Below, in pieces: positions 1 to 5,401 of a stretch of DNA of 6,979 bases. Each line of letters starts with the position of its first letter. The first letter of the stretch is position 1. A program made the translations under genes and the position numbers. This stretch comes from Ruminococcaceae bacterium UBA5295 (GTDB lineage Bacteria; Bacillota; Clostridia; Oscillospirales; Acutalibacteraceae). Location of the stretch: the NCBI GenBank assembly GCA_002411365.1, contig DHSD01000024.1:1-6979 (forward strand), read 5' to 3'. The notes beneath the pieces were generated by a model. The model searched no databases. It was not told the DNA's origin and worked only from the letters and a program-made list of their open reading frames with translations.

Positions 1-231
1 TCCATCCGAATATCAGGAACAGAATTTCGTGAGCTGTTGTCATTGAGGTCGACTAATTTGAGCATCAGTTTTCCTGATAAAAACATTGTTGAAATCGTTT
101 CAAAAGGCTTTGGGCACGGTGTGGGCATGAGTCAGTGCGGGGCAGATGCTCTGGCAAAAAAAGGGAGAAGCTGTAGAGAAATATTGGAGTATTATTACAC
201 GGGGATCGATGTGGAAGAAGTAGAGAAATGA
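1..231 (+). CDS. spoIID: Stage II sporulation protein D, C-terminal end (5' end outside window)
   Basis: Frame 1 is open from the first base to a TGA at 229-231, giving the last 76 residues; the N-terminus lies to the left. The segment KGFGHGVGMSQCGADALAKKG (about residues 38-58 of the visible part) is the C-terminal signature of the SpoIID/LytB amidase-enhancer family, followed by the usual end with ILEYYYTGIDV. SpoIID is a membrane-anchored lytic transglycosylase that, with SpoIIM and SpoIIP, remodels peptidoglycan during engulfment from the mother-cell side. The catalytic glutamate lies outside the window. The family usually has an aromatic residue where this protein has Cys (MSQC); this may be neutral. 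The TTG at 37 is not a start, because family-like sequence (RISGTEFRELL) continues upstream in frame. spoIIQ follows after 49 bp, the order seen in C. difficile. Confidence 0.9.
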   Translation, partial: SIRISGTEFRELLSLRSTNLSISFPDKNIVEIVSKGFGHGVGMSQCGADALAKKGRSCREILEYYYTGIDVEEVEK

Positions 232-232
232 A

Positions 233-261
233 GTATAAATCACCTCCTGCTGGCAATAATA
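233..261 (+). promoter_or_regulatory. Putative sigma-F/sigma-G-type promoter of spoIIQ
   Basis: GTATA (233-237) and GGCAATAATA (252-261) match the forespore sigma-F consensus halves (GYATA and GGnnAnAHTR) with a 14-nt spacer, about one base shorter than the typical spacing. The motif sits in the short spoIID-spoIIQ gap, and spoIIQ is a classical sigma-F target. One weakness is that the predicted transcript start (about 268) falls on the first base of the ribosome binding site, so the leader would be only about 13 nt. Motif match only. Confidence 0.45.
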
Positions 262-280
262 CTAAACGGAGGTGGAAATT

Positions 281-1207
281 GTGAACAACAAGGGAAGTTT
301 TAAAGACGATAATTCCAATGGAGGAAAATTTAAAGGGTTTTTTAAAGAAAGCGGATTTTATATTGCAATAGTAGTGGGATTGTGTGCTCTGGCGGCAGGT
401 GCGGTATATTTCTCAACAAACCAGATACTTACTGATCCCGATCCGGAAGGACAGCAGGCCGAGGAAAACGGACCTCTTGACGAGGAAAGATATGGCATTT
501 TAGATCCCGACAACTATAAAGAACCGGACCAAAGCTCTATTGTTGACAACGGTTCGGAATTTTCCGAAGAAGGGCCTTATGCAGGCCTGGATGAAGGGCA
601 GCAGGCTTTGGATGGTGAAGATCTGATCACGGATTCGAATGAAGGAACCGGCGGTAATTTGGCACAAAGCGAGGCAGGGGTTCCGAAAACAGCATCAGGG
701 GACGAAGAGAAAGCCCAGAGCGCATCAGGAAATAAGGCTGCTGTCGGTGAAAATGAAGCGACACAGGATGTTGTGCTTGCAGTTGTAAGACCGGCCTTTC
801 AGACTCCCGTCTCAGGAAGCATACAGGCAGAATATTCAATGGACAAGCTGGTATTCTCACCTACCTTTAATGAGTGGCGTACTCACAGCGGTGTGGACAT
901 TTCTGCTCCGAGAGGCGAGGTAGTGCGTTCAGTGGGCAACGGAACCGTTGCAGAGATCAAAAATGATCCAAGGTTCGGTTTTACCGTTGTTGTGGACCAT
1001 AAAAACGGATACAAATCGCTATACGCGAATCTGGCCAGCGACCAGACCATTCAAGTTGGACAGGAAGTAAAAATAGGTGATCCTATTGGAGCAGTGGGAG
1101 CTACGGCGATTTTTGAGAGCGCGGAGCCTACACATCTTCACTTTGAGCTTTACAAGGAGAACAAGCTGGTAGATCCCGCGGCATATATTGACCTGCCGAA
1201 AAAATAA
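281..1207 (+). CDS. spoIIQ: SpoIIQ-like forespore membrane protein, M23/LytM-domain
   Basis: Predicted 308 residues. The GTG at 281 is preferred because GGAGGTGG (268-275) sits at normal spacing before it; the in-frame GTG at 272 lies inside that ribosome binding site. Order: a short Lys-rich cytoplasmic tail, one membrane segment (about 25-46), a long acidic, low-complexity linker (about 47-165), and a C-terminal M23 LytM domain (about 180-300). Visible metal-site residues are HSGVD (H202, D206) and HLHFE (H285, H287). The position usually written Y-x-H-L is YANL, so one of the two catalytic histidines is Asn (N250). SpoIIQ binds SpoIIIAH across the intermembrane space and holds the engulfment/feeding channel together; in many clostridia the metal site is kept. 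Position directly after spoIID supports SpoIIQ over a general cell-wall hydrolase. At 308 residues it is longer than typical SpoIIQ because of the linker. Confidence 0.85.
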   Translation: MNNKGSFKDDNSNGGKFKGFFKESGFYIAIVVGLCALAAGAVYFSTNQILTDPDPEGQQAEENGPLDEERYGILDPDNYKEPDQSSIVDNGSEFSEEGPYAGLDEGQQALDGEDLITDSNEGTGGNLAQSEAGVPKTASGDEEKAQSASGNKAAVGENEATQDVVLAVVRPAFQTPVSGSIQAEYSMDKLVFSPTFNEWRTHSGVDISAPRGEVVRSVGNGTVAEIKNDPRFGFTVVVDHKNGYKSLYANLASDQTIQVGQEVKIGDPIGAVGATAIFESAEPTHLHFELYKENKLVDPAAYIDLPKK

Positions 1208-1234
1208 ATAAAAAATTCTAAGAACGCCTAAATG

Positions 1235-1286
1235 AAGTGCACCCCAAATATCGGAGCAATCTGGCATTTGGAGGTGTACTTTTTTT
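1235..1286 (+). terminator. Rho-independent terminator after spoIIQ
   Basis: AAGTGCACCCCAAAT (1235-1249) pairs with ATTTGGAGGTGTACTT (1266-1281), with one G-U pair and one bulged base, across a 16-nt loop, and runs into seven T (1280-1286). It starts 28 bp after the spoIIQ stop, so the MCP gene downstream probably needs its own promoter. Confidence 0.85.
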
Positions 1287-1300
1287 ATGTATTTAATGTG

Positions 1301-1328
1301 TAAAGTTTTAGCAGGCCTTGTTCGATAT
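1301..1328 (+). promoter_or_regulatory. Putative sigma-D/sigma-28 (FliA-type) promoter of the MCP gene
   Basis: TAAAGTTT (1301-1308) is identical to the -35 half of the sigma-28 consensus. After a 12-nt spacer, TTCGATAT (1321-1328) keeps the CGATA core of the -10 half GCCGATAA. Sigma-28 commonly drives chemoreceptor genes, and this lies between a terminator and an MCP start, with a leader of about 80 nt. An AT-rich sigma-A -10 could also be read at 1325-1330. Motif match only. Confidence 0.5.
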
Positions 1329-1415
1329 TATAAATGAATAGTATCTGCATTTCACTTAAAGACAATTTTGGAATGCAGCAACAGGGTAGAATTTAAAAAA
1401 GGTGGTCATATTTGC

Positions 1416-3608
1416 ATGAATCTCTTTAGAAGCAAAGGCAAGGGTCCTGCTAAACCCCAAAAAAAGAATTGGAAAGAAGGCAGGAAAAAAACAAAGCAGA
1501 AAGTTGCAGATAACAAAGCTTTATTGAAAGTCAGCTTTTTCGGCAGTATAAGAACAAAGCTTATTGGCGGTTTTGTCATATGCATCCTGCCTATTCTTCT
1601 TCTCGGATATTTCTCATACAACAGTGCGTTCAAATCCATCAGAGAGACGGCAGAGCAAACATCCTTCGAGACCTTGAAACAGCTCAGCAGAAACTTAGAA
1701 ATTTCTATGGAAAACATTGAAGACGCTTCCTATCAGATTTTAAAGGAAGGCTCTATTCAAAACTATGTTTCAACAGAGGGCAAAACGGATTTAGAATTAG
1801 TAAAACTTAAAGGAGAAATCAGCAATTTTATTGATAGTTATACATTTATAGTGAATAACATTGAGAGTATTACACTGGTACTGTCTGATAATAAATCCAT
1901 TTCTTCATCGGGCTATGCCCTGAAAGCAGATGCCTTTCAAAGCCTGCAGAGCAGTGACTTGCTTAATAAGGCCAAGGATCTAAGCGGCCAGGCCTTCTGG
2001 GTCGGAATGCATAAAGATCTGGATGCGAAGAGGGTCTCAGATCTTTATAAGTATAATATGTCCTGTGTGAGACTCATCAGGGAGTACTCCTCTTCCGAGG
2101 TGAAGTCAACGGGCCTGCTGGTTATTGATATGAAGCCGGAAATGGTATCGGGGATCCTGCAGAAAGTCAACCTGGGCGACAAAAGTGAGCTGCACCTGAT
2201 AAGCCCGGATGGCAGGGATGTTGGCTTCCAGATCAATAACGACGAAAGTGTTGAGCTGGATGCAGCCGATGAATCCAATTATATAATGAACCAGGAATTT
2301 TACAGTCAGATCGCATCGGGCGAGGAAGCCGAAGGCACCTATACCGGAGAATATAAAGATGAAGACTTCGTGGTCGTCCATACAAGTGTAGGAGATACAG
2401 GATTTAAGCTGGTTAGTCTTATCCCTACAGCCAATTATTCAAAAGCAGCGGGAGATATCTATAAAATAACAATGCTGTTTACCGTAGTGGCGGCAGCAAT
2501 CGCCATATTGATAGGTCTGGTTCTGGCCGTGAGCATTGCCAGGAGCATTAAACGCATTGTAGACTTTTCGAATAAAGTCTCAGGCGGAGACTTAACGGCT
2601 ACCCTGACGTCCAGGGGAAAAGATGAATTGGGTCTTCTGACGGCCAGCATCAATCAGATGGTGGTACAGATGAAGGGGCTGATTGTGGGGGCTGCGAATA
2701 CGGCAAAAACCGTTATTGAATCAGCAAAGACGGTGGCTACCACAACCCAGCAGATATCCATCGTTTCCCATGAGGTGACAAAAACAGTTCAGGAAATTTC
2801 AGAAGGCGCTTCTGCACAGGCAATAGACGCGGAGCAGGGCTCCGTCAAAATGAGCGATCTGGCCTCAAAAATCAATACGGTTTCAGATCATGCAAAGACC
2901 ATCGAGACCTATTCAGGCGATACTATTAACCTGACCCAGAAAGGCCTTTCATCAATTAGCGACCTTGAAAACAAGGCCAAAGAGACGACCGAAATTACAC
3001 ATACCATTATTGGCGATATACAAACTCTGGATACGCATTCCCAGTCTATCGGCCGGATTGTTAAAGTCATCAGCAGCATCGCGGACCAGACCAACCTGCT
3101 TGCGCTTAACGCTGCCATAGAAGCTGCCAGAGCGGGTGAAGCGGGCAGAGGGTTTGCCGTTGTGGCCGATGAGATCAGAAAGCTTGCCGAACAGTCGGCC
3201 GCCGCTACAAGAGAGATATCAGGAATTATATCCAATATCCAGGAACAGACAGCACATGTGGTTGAAAGGGCTGAGTCTTCGGAGAATATATTAAAGTCCC
3301 AGAATGAAGCGATGAAAAATACGCTTGCAGTATTCAGCCGCATATCCGGTTCTATGGAGCAGCTTGCAGAAAAAGTAAGTAACATTATGTCCATTATATC
3401 CGATATGGACAGCTATAAGAATGAGACCATCAACTCCATCAATAATATATCTTCCGTATCGGAGGAAATTGCGGCGTCTACCGAAGAGGTTTCAGCCTCT
3501 ACAGAAGAGCAGCTGGGCTCTATAGAAGAACTCTCCAGCTATGCAAAACAGCTGGATGAAGCGGCAGCAAGACTGACCGAATCGATAAACATGTTTAAGA
3601 TAGATTAG
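1416..3608 (+). CDS. Methyl-accepting chemotaxis protein (transmembrane chemoreceptor)
   Basis: Predicted 730 residues. ATG at 1416 is chosen because AAAGGTGG (1398-1405) precedes it by about 10 nt; the upstream in-frame TTG at 1368 has no such site. Order: a very basic N-terminal cytoplasmic tail (about 1-48), membrane helix 1 (about 49-68), an extracytoplasmic sensor of about 280 residues with the length and layout of a double Cache domain (about 69-350), membrane helix 2 (about 351-374), a HAMP linker (about 375-427), and a long helical signalling domain. The highly conserved hairpin tip, about 549-594, reads IADQTNLLALNAAIEAARAG followed by EAGRGFAVVADEIRKLAEQS, the CheA/CheW contact. Gln/Glu-rich stretches on both sides are likely methylation helices. 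There is no NWETF-like C-terminal tether. The ligand cannot be inferred. It lies between spoIIQ and spoIIID, an unusual place, and no clear terminator follows it. Confidence 0.95.
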   Translation: MNLFRSKGKGPAKPQKKNWKEGRKKTKQKVADNKALLKVSFFGSIRTKLIGGFVICILPILLLGYFSYNSAFKSIRETAEQTSFETLKQLSRNLEISMENIEDASYQILKEGSIQNYVSTEGKTDLELVKLKGEISNFIDSYTFIVNNIESITLVLSDNKSISSSGYALKADAFQSLQSSDLLNKAKDLSGQAFWVGMHKDLDAKRVSDLYKYNMSCVRLIREYSSSEVKSTGLLVIDMKPEMVSGILQKVNLGDKSELHLISPDGRDVGFQINNDESVELDAADESNYIMNQEFYSQIASGEEAEGTYTGEYKDEDFVVVHTSVGDTGFKLVSLIPTANYSKAAGDIYKITMLFTVVAAAIAILIGLVLAVSIARSIKRIVDFSNKVSGGDLTATLTSRGKDELGLLTASINQMVVQMKGLIVGAANTAKTVIESAKTVATTTQQISIVSHEVTKTVQEISEGASAQAIDAEQGSVKMSDLASKINTVSDHAKTIETYSGDTINLTQKGLSSISDLENKAKETTEITHTIIGDIQTLDTHSQSIGRIVKVISSIADQTNLLALNAAIEAARAGEAGRGFAVVADEIRKLAEQSAAATREISGIISNIQEQTAHVVERAESSENILKSQNEAMKNTLAVFSRISGSMEQLAEKVSNIMSIISDMDSYKNETINSINNISSVSEEIAASTEEVSASTEEQLGSIEELSSYAKQLDEAAARLTESINMFKID

Positions 3609-3708
3609 CCATAGGACCTTGAAAAACGGATTCCTGCAGCGCTGTCTTTGACAGCTTGGACCCAAGCTCCGGCCAAATGATTGTGTAATTTTTCTTCAAT
3701 AAGGTATA

Positions 3709-3775
3709 GCCTCCCGTATTCGCACATATAGATAGTATCGGGACATCAAGCCGTTTAAGGCGCTGTGCGGGAGGC
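3709..3775 (+). promoter_or_regulatory. Long-range inverted repeat covering the spoIIID ribosome binding site
   Basis: GCCTCCCG (3709-3716) is the exact complement of CGGGAGGC (3768-3775), which contains the GGGAGG ribosome binding site of spoIIID. Pairing can extend by CACA (3723-3726) with TGTG (3764-3767) past a 6-nt bulge. If transcription starts upstream of 3709, the transcript could hide its own ribosome binding site. A weak sigma-E-like pair (GGTATAG near 3703 and CATATAGA at 3725) would start transcription after the first arm and avoid this structure. Confidence 0.4.
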
Positions 3776-3781
3776 AGGCGC

Positions 3782-3934
3782 ATGAGACATTACATAGAAG
3801 AACGCGCCTTGGAGCTTGGGAATTTCATTATTGAGAACAGGACGACAGTCCGGGCAGCTGCACAGAGTTTCGGAATATCGAAATCTACAGTACATATGGA
3901 AGTAACAAAACAGAACGTTTTATATGGACAGTAG
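3782..3934 (+). pseudogene. spoIIID: spoIIID, 5' part only, interrupted by inserted DNA
   Basis: The frame encodes 50 residues from ATG 3782, with GGGAGG 7-8 nt upstream, to TAG 3932-3934. MRHYIEERALELGNFIIENR and then TTVRAAAQSFGISKSTVH (residues 21-38) match SpoIIID well, including the helix-turn-helix around 22-42. Family proteins continue with an acidic/basic helix pair and an RHIRGG-type basic tail to about 80-90 residues. Here the sequence after about residue 42 (TKQNVLYGQ, stop) does not match, and no remainder is found downstream in any frame. The C-terminal basic region contributes to DNA binding in B. subtilis SpoIIID, so this product is probably inactive unless the gene is rejoined. 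SpoIIID is a mother-cell regulator of the sigma-E regulon and is needed for sigK expression in B. subtilis. The intact start, ribosome binding site and reading frame suggest a recent or maintained interruption rather than decay. Confidence 0.85.
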
Positions 3935-3935
3935 C
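3897..3935. other. Likely left junction (attachment site) of an inserted element
   Basis: SpoIIID-like coding sequence fades between about 3897 (VHMEVT codons) and 3912. The inferred crossover lies there, with AAAAC (3907-3911) and GTTTT (3917-3921) forming a small dyad around AGAAC. The neighbours to the right are accessory and on the opposite strand. No recombinase gene fits between here and vapD, so if one exists it should lie at the other end, outside the window. The exact crossover base cannot be placed without the right junction or an uninterrupted homologue. Confidence 0.5.
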
Positions 3936-3949
3936 ATAACACAATAGAA

Positions 3950-3982
3950 AACAGCCGCCAATTGGCGGCTGTTACATTTTTT
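3950..3982. terminator. Bidirectional terminator overlapping the vapD stop codon
   Basis: AACAGCCGCCAA (3950-3961) is the left half of a perfect 24-bp palindrome ending at 3973, giving a 10-bp GC-rich stem with an AATT loop. On the + strand it is followed by ACATTTTTT, which suits termination of transcripts coming from the spoIIID stub. On the - strand it is followed by TTCTATT, a weaker tail, and would end the vapD transcript. The vapD stop (TAA, 3972-3974 on the - strand) lies at the foot of the stem. Confidence 0.8.
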
Positions 3983-4349
3983 CCAAGTCAATATCTAAAT
4001 CTAACGTTGCTTCTTCCAAGATTTGCAATAAGCTGTGTTGGTTGCCTATATTGGTTACGTCAATTTGATTGACGCATTTGGACAGCCAGGGCATTTCCTT
4101 TGCAAGATCAGCCATAAACAAGGTAATGTCCGTGTTCGTGATTCTCTCTTTTGAGGTATAAACAGAAAATTGCCGGTGGTCAAAGCCATTTTTACTCATA
4201 AAATGGCTGATGTCCATATATGCTTTTTTGTAGAATTTGGGGTTGGTAGTTGCCTTTGGTCGGGGATAATACATTTCCAAGGCTTTTTGGCTCAAATCAA
4301 AAGTAATTTGTTTTCGGCTTCCAGCCCTTTTCTTTTTGTCCGGCTCCAT
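3972..4349 (-). CDS. vapD: VapD-family protein (Cas2-like ribonuclease fold)
   Basis: Predicted 125 residues, start ATG at 4349. After a basic N-terminus (KKKRAGSRK) come the family's landmarks: the first strand ITFDLS with Asp18, the segment YKKAYMDISHFMSKNGFDHRQ (residues 40-60), the strand FSVYTS (61-66), and LAKEMPWLSKCVNQIDVTNI (82-101). Known VapD proteins (for example in Haemophilus and Helicobacter) are small dimeric ribonucleases with a Cas2-like fold, and some act as toxins with a partner; the Asp in the first strand is the expected active-site residue. Relatives annotated as 'virulence protein' are common on mobile elements of gut clostridia. The gene starts 3 bp after the stop of the 102-residue gene, so the two are co-transcribed and probably translationally coupled. 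Toxin activity is not shown by the sequence. Confidence 0.75.
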   Translation of the reverse strand: MEPDKKKRAGSRKQITFDLSQKALEMYYPRPKATTNPKFYKKAYMDISHFMSKNGFDHRQFSVYTSKERITNTDITLFMADLAKEMPWLSKCVNQIDVTNIGNQHSLLQILEEATLDLDIDLEKM

Positions 4350-4352
4350 AGA

Positions 4353-4661
4353 TTATGCCATTCTTTTTTGTACTTTCCACGCTTGGGAAAGTACATCTTC
4401 TTCTATGTCGTCATCGTCAAAAAAGGTGCAAGAGGAAGCAAACGCAACAAACCACTCCGATTTTAACAGTCTAAGAATGATGTTCCACATATAAGCATAG
4501 TCGTTTTCCTGCCCATTATCTCCAAAGGCAAGCACTTCTCCATCTGCAATGCAAGGCAATCCCTTTCCGGCAAAATGCTTTTTAATCGTGCTGTAAACGT
4601 CATTTACCGCATAGCCTTGCTGTTCAATGGCTTTTGGGTCAAATGTAAATTCAATCTTCAT
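4353..4661 (-). CDS. Small acidic protein upstream of vapD, possible partner
   Basis: Predicted 102 residues, ATG at 4661 with a good ribosome binding site GAAAGGAG (4669-4676) 7 nt upstream. It begins MKIEFTFDP, has a central LAFGDNGQENDYAYMWNIIL stretch (about 45-64), and an acidic tail with FFDDDDIEED. I see no DNA-binding motif, membrane segment or known catalytic pattern. Its stop is 3 bp before the vapD ATG. By position and acidic character against the basic VapD it could be an antitoxin or chaperone for VapD, but that is inference from context; similar small ORFs are met beside vapD on clostridial elements. A TATAAT upstream (4694-4699) suggests its own promoter. Confidence 0.8.
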   Translation of the reverse strand: MKIEFTFDPKAIEQQGYAVNDVYSTIKKHFAGKGLPCIADGEVLAFGDNGQENDYAYMWNIILRLLKSEWFVAFASSCTFFDDDDIEEDVLSQAWKVQKRMA

Positions 4662-4693
4662 GGCTGCACTCCTTTCGGTGGGTTAGTACTGTT

Positions 4694-4699
4694 ATTATA
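4694..4699 (-). promoter_or_regulatory. -10 element for the vapD operon
   Basis: On the - strand this reads TATAAT, a perfect sigma-A -10, which would give a leader of about 25 nt before the ATG at 4661. No good -35 lies at 16-18 nt upstream (GTTATT at best), so the promoter would be weak or activator dependent. Confidence 0.45.
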
Positions 4700-4757
4700 C
4701 TACAAAGCGAGATTAAAATAACGAGAAATATAGGAAAAAGCTTCGCAATAATAGGGG

Positions 4758-4786
4758 AAAAGGACAGGTGGTTTCCCTGTCCTTTT
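4758..4786. terminator. Hairpin terminator upstream of the vapD operon
   Basis: AAAAGGACAGG (4758-4768) and CCTGTCCTTTT (4776-4786) form a perfect 11-bp stem with a 7-nt loop. The stem ends in an A/T tract on both strands. On the - strand it would end the transcript started at the promoter at 5257-5286 and insulate the vapD operon. A second, AT-rich inverted repeat, TTTTTGAAA (4790-4798) and TTTCAAAAA (4805-4813), lies just before it. Confidence 0.7.
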
Positions 4787-4799
4787 AGCTTTTTGAAAA

Positions 4800-4940
4800 T
4801 TAACTTTCAAAAAATGTGAACCTGCTTTTTATGACCGCTTGGAGCAGTGCCATCACGGTTAACCCTGTTACATATTTATCGCACAATACAGGGAAAGCGA
4901 AAACCATTTGTCTTGTATATTGGCCTTTTTTAGCTCTCAC
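4800..4940 (-). CDS. Possible 46-residue hydrophobic small protein
   Basis: This frame would start with GTG at 4940 (MRAKKGQYTRQMVFAF...) and stop at TAA just before the hairpin terminator at 4758-4786. It has a basic N-terminus and a hydrophobic middle (VLCDKYVTGLTVMALLQAVI, about 18-37). There is no convincing ribosome binding site, and an in-frame TGA lies directly before the GTG. Its only support is position: it is the last ORF of the transcript from the strong promoter at 5257-5286. It could be the decayed end of a larger gene, or noncoding. Confidence 0.25.
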   Translation of the reverse strand: MRAKKGQYTRQMVFAFPVLCDKYVTGLTVMALLQAVIKSRFTFFES

Positions 4941-5039
4941 TCACGGTAGAGCACACAGTCGCTTATTTATGCTGCTTATCTGCGAACTTAGCAACCATGC
5001 CTTTTTTTGGTGAAATAGCATGAGTACACCGCTTTTTCA

Positions 5040-5147
5040 TTATGAGCTGCGTTTTCGGCGGCAGCGCACCGGCATACATTTTAGCTGCCTGTCCATGCTC
5101 TGACAGCCCCACAATTTATAGTGTCCTTGTGGGCGTTGCACTTTCAT
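5040..5147 (-). CDS. Possible 35-residue basic leader peptide
   Basis: The frame runs from ATG at 5147 to TAA at 5040-5042 and reads MKVQRPQGHYKLWGCQSMDR with a Cys/Arg-rich end (CMPVRCRRKRSS). It is the first ORF on the transcript from the strong promoter about 100 nt upstream. No good ribosome binding site is present (AAGGG is about 13 nt away). I do not recognise the peptide. A short basic ORF behind a long leader could be an attenuator peptide, but this is speculative. Confidence 0.3.
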   Translation of the reverse strand: MKVQRPQGHYKLWGCQSMDRQLKCMPVRCRRKRSS

Positions 5148-5256
5148 TACATTTTCAAACCCTTATTTTATACCCTGCAAGGGTAAGCAGTTCTGGAAAC
5201 CCGATTATTTTAAAGCCGCTGATTATCGGGAACAGCGAACAATATTTTCTATGTCT

Positions 5257-5286
5257 ATTATATTCCGTACGTTTATCCGTTGTCAA
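5257..5286 (-). promoter_or_regulatory. Near-perfect sigma-A promoter
   Basis: On the - strand TTGACA (5281-5286) is followed by an 18-nt spacer and TATAAT (5257-5262). Both hexamers match the consensus exactly. Transcription would start near 5250 and run left through the small ORFs to the terminator at 4758-4786. No sizeable gene lies on this transcript, which is unusual for so strong a promoter. Confidence 0.8.
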
Positions 5287-5349
5287 GCGATTAGTACCAT
5301 AAATGTATAAATTCAAAAATGTAAATATAGGGATTTGAACTGGTAAGGA

Positions 5350-5377
5350 AGTCCGTAAAACGATCGTTTTACGGACT
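5350..5377. repeat. Perfect 28-bp palindrome
   Basis: The half AGTCCGTAAAACGA (5350-5363) is followed immediately by its exact reverse complement (5364-5377), with no loop. Each arm holds one copy of the GTYCGYAAAACG unit that recurs in the neighbouring repeats. There is no T-run on either side, so it is not a typical terminator. A dimeric protein binding site or recombination site is possible. Confidence 0.85.
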
Positions 5378-5401
5378 GAATGCGAACACCCTTTTACGAA
5401 C
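5365..5401. repeat. 37-bp imperfect direct repeat, copy 1
   Basis: This copy matches 5471-5507 at 28 of 37 positions by hand alignment. Within it three 10-mers of the TTTTRCGRAC type lie at 5367, 5378 and 5392, spacing 11 then 14. It overlaps the right arm of the 28-bp palindrome. Confidence 0.75.

Noticed and set aside
2909..3394. 161-residue open frame on the - strand
   Set aside because: It is antisense to the conserved MCP signalling domain, lacks a ribosome binding site, and its Ser/Ala-rich composition is a by-product of the MCP codons.
3640..3674. Hairpin GCTGTC-TTT-GACAGC as MCP terminator
   Set aside because: The 6-bp stem competes with a neighbouring AGCTTG/CAAGCT pairing and neither is followed by a T-run, so an intrinsic terminator is not supported.
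3595..3783. 62-residue - strand frame between the MCP gene and spoIIID
   Set aside because: Antisense to the spoIIID leader, no ribosome binding site, no similarity to a known protein.
4170..4466. 98-residue + strand frame
   Set aside because: It crosses the vapD/partner gene junction antisense, has no ribosome binding site and no family resemblance.
4816..5013. 65-residue + strand frame
   Set aside because: No ribosome binding site, odd composition, and antisense to the transcript from the promoter at 5257-5286.
5042..5302. 86-residue + strand frame
   Set aside because: It starts without a ribosome binding site, reads antisense through a consensus promoter and contains no recognisable motif.
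5320..5347. tRNA-like T-arm string (TTCAAATCCC on the - strand)
   Set aside because: The flanking bases do not form a T-stem or acceptor stem and no anticodon arm is present.
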